From NCBI GenBank assembly GCA_022071945.1, contig JAJVIN010000025.1:23961-87960 (forward strand): 64,000 bases of DNA, read 5' to 3'. The notes below the pieces were generated by a model. The model was not told the DNA's origin and did not search any database. It saw nothing but the letters and a program-made list of their open reading frames with translations. Positions 61,189 through 64,000 of the stretch are shown in pieces. Position 1 is the first letter of the stretch. The number at the start of each line of letters is the position of its first letter. The translations under genes were made by a program, and so were the position numbers. Source of the stretch: Thermoanaerobaculia bacterium (GTDB taxonomy: Bacteria; Acidobacteriota; Thermoanaerobaculia; UBA5066).

Positions 61189-61345
61189 TGTCACCCTCCA
61201 CACACCCGATCCTCTCGCTCCGCCCGGATTATCCGCTGCGGGGTCACCCGCGCCCTTCTCGACACGGCCTTTCGTCGCCCGCAGGACGCGCTTGCCGTCA
61301 GGCGGGCTTCGCCATCGTGTCGTCCCGGCATAGGATCGCTGGCCT

Positions 61346-61726
61346 GTGAAACTCGCTCTCGCCATCGCGGCCGCTCTCCTCGCCTGCATCGCCGTCGCTC
61401 ACTCCTACCTCGGCGAGCGTTACATCCTCATTCGCCTGTTCAAGCGGTCCGACCTGCCCAGACTGTTCGGCGGAGACGACTTCACCCGCAGGACCCTCCG
61501 GTTCGCATGGCACATCACAAGCCTTGCATGGCTGGGCTTCGGTGCCCTTCTCGTGAGCGCTTCCCGGGCGCAATCTGGAGCGTTGCCGCTTCCCATCCTT
61601 GGAACCACGATCGCCGTGACGTTCGTTGCCAGTTCGCTTCTCGCGTTGATTGGCTCGCGTGGCAGGCACTATTCCTGGCTGGTGTTTCTCGCCGTCGGCG
61701 TCCTGACCTGGTTTGGCACCCGGTAG
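61346..61726 (+). CDS. Small four-helix membrane protein
   Basis: A 126-residue integral membrane protein with hydrophobic stretches near 1-20, 53-72, 82-103 and 108-124, joined by a short basic loop (YILIRLFKRSDLPRLFGGDD). The family is not recognised with confidence. GTG start at 61346. Its 3' end overlaps a minus-strand gene fragment by about 58 bases. Confidence 0.7.
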   Translation: MKLALAIAAALLACIAVAHSYLGERYILIRLFKRSDLPRLFGGDDFTRRTLRFAWHITSLAWLGFGALLVSASRAQSGALPLPILGTTIAVTFVASSLLALIGSRGRHYSWLVFLAVGVLTWFGTR

Positions 61727-62139
61727 GAGTGGGCCCTTCCCAGCGGCGGCCGGGAACTGAGCCGACCGCGTGCGACCAAGGCCCCGCCGTTCGTGCGGAC
61801 GAGGTACCGGACCCCGTTGATCGAGACGGTGATGGGATCGATGGTCGCGTCACTGAAGGTGCCCGCGATCAGGACCATCCGGTCGACGGTCCAGCCTCCC
61901 GTGGGGGCGGTGAGGGTCACGGTTGGGGGGCTCTGGCCCTGCCCGAGGACCTTCCCGGTCTGGCGTGCGGGAACCGGTTCCGCGGCGACCGCCGCGGCCA
62001 GGACGAGACTGACGAGACCCGGGAGGCGTCTCCTCTTCTCTGAATGTGGGGGCGCGCCAGGTATCCCGCAATCGCGAGGAGGCCGGGGCACCGGGAGGCC
62101 GGCGGTGCGACTTCCGGGCAGAAGAGCTAGAATCAACAC
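61669..62139 (-). pseudogene. Fragment of an exported beta-sandwich protein
   Basis: The useful part reads PGLVSLVLAAAVAAEPVPAR (signal-like) then PPTVTLTAPTGGWTVDRMVL and DATIDPITVSINGVRYLVRT, an Ig-like or VTLTSP-type repeat found at the front of larger secreted proteins. After RTNGG the text becomes Arg/Ser rich and stops, antisense to the small membrane gene. Probably a 5' fragment left after deletion of the rest. Confidence 0.5.
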
Positions 62140-62205
62140 CTGAGATCCAGTCGCAAGTCTGGTGCGCTAACCGAATCCTGATGAAGAGTCCTTGAAGGAG
62201 GCCTG

Positions 62206-63495
62206 ATGGTCCGTCGAATCTTGCCCTTGTGTGTTCTCGCCGTGCTCTTTGCCAGCCCGGCCCTCGCCATCATCGACAAAGTCCAAGCCTGCGGCAAGGA
62301 CTTCAGCAGTACCGCGAGGGTGCCGCTCATCATCGGGCGGACGAACACCATCAAGGTCTTCGGTGGCTTCGTCGACACGGCCAACAGGATCGAGGACGCA
62401 GGGCTTCCTGGCGTGAAGGGCTCGATCACGGCCCGGTCCGGTGGGACCGGCTCTAACATCACGATCGAGATCAACATCGCCGACTCCGCAAAGGACGGGG
62501 ACGAAGGAGAGATCCGGCTCCGTTACCCCGTCGAACTCGCGGGTTTCGACAAGTTCAAGGTCAAGCTCTTTGCCCCGGCAAAGATCACGTCGGTAACGCC
62601 AGCGAGTGCCGTCCTCGTGGTCGGGCGCGAGATCGTTTTCACGATCCGGGGGAACAACCTCACTCGGCTCACAGCGACAAGTGCCTGGGACTCCAGGGGG
62701 AACGCCCGCATGATCTCGACATCTGCAACAGAAGCTCGCTTGCGCTTCGTGCCGGAGCGTGTCCGTGAGTTCAATATCACCAAGAGCTTCTTCGATACCG
62801 CTCCGGAATTCTGTTTCGCCATGGTCGAGGGGAACTTCGAGGCGGCCATCACGGTGAGGGCGGATTCGTCGGCAGGGTCTGGCGGCGGCACAGCACCCCC
62901 GCCGCCCGCGGGAGGAGGAGGTGGTGGAACGGCGCCCGCTCCAACTCGGACGCCCGCTCCCACCCGGACAACAGCTCCCCCGCCGCCGCCGGATCTCGTG
63001 GCCACGAAATCGGGCTCGCTCTTGCGCCCGGGACCGAACCGCCAGATCGACAGCTCCCTCTGCACCAATCTCCCGGCGCCGCCTCGTCCTGACCAGGCCG
63101 CGACAGGCACCGTGACGGTTCCTCCGTTCCGGTGGGGTGTGATCAACTCCTCCAACACGGCGGTGAACACGGCCTTCACCGTGAGGCTCGAGACGGCCAC
63201 AGGCCAGGTTGTGGCAACTGAAACCGTCAATAGTCTGACCGCGGGTGGAAATCAGACCTTCGAGATGAGGCGCGCGACGAGCCAGACCAAGGTCATCCGG
63301 ATCGACGCCGTCACGAACGCCAACACCAAGGCGCAGTACGGTGGCGCTTCGGCCATCGGCTGCTTCCAGCTGATCATGGATGCCTCCGACCCTCTGAACT
63401 GGAAGGACCCGGCTTCCTTGAAGATCAAGGTGGACACGGGCAACACGGTGAACGAAGGCTCGGGCGGAGAGATCAACAACGAGATCTCGTTCTAG
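62206..63495 (+). CDS. Exported protein with Ig-like domain and Pro-rich linker, unknown function
   Basis: A 429-residue secreted protein. Signal peptide residues 1-21 (FASPALA). It has a beta-rich region to about 220, including an IPT-like segment ([20 protein letters not shown]), a Gly/Pro/Thr linker at about 228-265 ([19 protein letters not shown]), and a C-terminal beta domain of CARDB-like character ([20 protein letters not shown]). No catalytic motif. GAAGGAGG lies four bases before the ATG at 62206. Likely surface-exposed or adhesive; inference only. Confidence 0.85.
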   Translation: MVRRILPLCVLAVLFASPALAIIDKVQACGKDFSSTARVPLIIGRTNTIKVFGGFVDTANRIEDAGLPGVKGSITARSGGTGSNITIEINIADSAKDGDEGEIRLRYPVELAGFDKFKVKLFAPAKITSVTPASAVLVVGREIVFTIRGNNLTRLTATSAWDSRGNARMISTSATEARLRFVPERVREFNITKSFFDTAPEFCFAMVEGNFEAAITVRADSSAGSGGGTAPPPPAGGGGGGTAPAPTRTPAPTRTTAPPPPPDLVATKSGSLLRPGPNRQIDSSLCTNLPAPPRPDQAATGTVTVPPFRWGVINSSNTAVNTAFTVRLETATGQVVATETVNSLTAGGNQTFEMRRATSQTKVIRIDAVTNANTKAQYGGASAIGCFQLIMDASDPLNWKDPASLKIKVDTGNTVNEGSGGEINNEISF

Positions 63496-63953
63496 GCCGC
63501 TTCGCCGCTCAGTCCGGTCAGTCCCCCGAAGCGCCGGTCTCGCTGCCGAAAGTCCGTCAGGGCGGCCGCGAGATCGGCGCCTCCGAAGTCCGGCCAGAAG
63601 GTGTCGGTGAAGAGGAGCTCCGCGTAGGCGCTCTCCCAGAGCAGGAAGTCCGAGAGCCTCCGCTCGCCGCCCGTGCGAATCAGCAGGTCGACATCCGGCC
63701 CGATCGCCGCCCCGGCATCAGAGGCAGGGCTCTTGAAGGCCGTGGAGATCGCATCGCGGCCCGAGTAGTCGACGGCGATCCGGAGCCAGAGCTTCTTGCC
63801 ATTCGCCGTCCTTGATTCCGCCGCATCGACGGACGCGCGAAGCGATGTCTCCAGCCGGTCGCGCCGACCGATGACCCTAGAAACCGCAGAGCTGACGGGG
63901 AAAACACGGTAAAGTGTTGAAGAAGAACGGGGTACGGAGCGAAGGAGGATCAC
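63492..63953 (-). pseudogene. uppS: Isoprenyl transferase (UppS) 3' fragment
   Basis: From VIGRRDRLE (about 63870) the minus strand follows undecaprenyl diphosphate synthase: [36 protein letters not shown] and [16 protein letters not shown]. The N-terminal 130 or so residues, including the catalytic DGNGRW segment, are missing. Upstream DNA instead carries the leader and start of a plus-strand gene at 63957. The open frame to 63953 has no UppS similarity in its first 28 residues. A functional uppS must exist elsewhere. Confidence 0.8.
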
Positions 63954-63956
63954 CCA

Positions 63957-64000
63957 ATGGGTGAGGGCATCGAGAGGCGAAGGAAGGCGAATGGGGCGCT
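63957..64000 (+). CDS. Start of a gene running off the window
   Basis: ATG at 63957 has GGAGG at 63944-63948 with eight-base spacing. The first codons read [15 protein letters not shown], basic and coding-like. The gene continues past the window, so nothing more can be said. Its leader occupies the place where the 5' part of uppS should be. Confidence 0.5.
   Translation, partial: MGEGIERRRKANGA

Noticed and set aside
1..64000. tRNA, rRNA, CRISPR array, IS element or prophage
   Set aside because: No TTCGA-type T-loop with a foldable tRNA, no rRNA-like conserved stretch, no regularly spaced repeats, and no transposase, integrase or phage structural motif was found on either strand. A short tRNA could still have been missed by eye.

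Overview
The window is a high-GC, almost wholly protein-coding stretch of bacterial chromosome, about 64 kb with roughly 45 intact genes. I saw no rRNA, tRNA, CRISPR array, insertion sequence or phage gene. The inventory fits Acidobacteriota, possibly the Thermoanaerobaculia/Vicinamibacteria side: eukaryote-like Ser/Thr kinases with TPR or WD40-type tails, several SpoIIE-type phosphatases, PEGA, DUF2092 and DUF3604 proteins, and outer-membrane beta-barrels. The organism call is inference; no marker gene here settles it.

Layout. 0.4-2.9 kb: a secreted protein and an MscS-type channel. 3.3-11.1 kb: a plus-strand run of DUF3604 protein, PpiC/SurA-type prolyl isomerase and three HupE/UreJ membrane proteins. 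Its first 2.6 kb is duplicated in tandem, and the first isomerase copy is cut off at the junction. 11.2-15.3 kb (minus): a repeat protein coupled to a DUF2092 protein, a beta-barrel and a GT-C-like membrane protein. 15.6-23.4 kb: an SDR oxidoreductase, a BaiN-like flavoprotein with the agmatine-to-putrescine pair aguA/aguB, a desaturase with a coiled-coil tail, an M24 peptidase and an exported isoaspartyl methyltransferase.

23.5-34.7 kb is a signalling block: a kinase with a long helical tail; an RsbW-like kinase, STAS protein and GAF-SpoIIE phosphatase (a partner-switching set); an AAA+ regulator of the sigma-54 activator family lacking the GAFTGA signature; a TPR protein; and a PDZ/multi-TM/GAF/SpoIIE phosphatase. 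34.8-36.9 kb holds tmk, holB and a hicBA toxin-antitoxin pair. 37.2-47.1 kb carries envelope-glycan and surface genes (GT-C protein, GT2-GT4 fusion, PEGA protein, LmbE-like deacetylase), a kinase-TPR protein and a methyltransferase. 47.2-53.8 kb is a minus-strand operon: FHA-GAF-SpoIIE phosphatase, tandem ABM-like protein, zinc-ribbon/RDD protein, pseudopilin-like protein and a large exported membrane protein.

53.9-64 kb is different in character. It contains at least seven truncated or frameshifted genes: two kinase-TPR remnants, a 5'-less psuG butted against a kinase WD40 tail, a frameshifted zinc peptidase, a secreted-protein fragment and the 3' part of uppS. Between them lie intact small genes, including an M35-like peptidase with a peptidoglycan-binding-like domain and an M23 peptidase, neither with a signal peptide. 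This looks like a zone of repeated deletion, insertion and decay. The most unusual items are the mosaic duplication, the GAFTGA-less regulator, the FHA-SpoIIE/pseudopilin operon and the signal-less wall peptidases among kinase wreckage.
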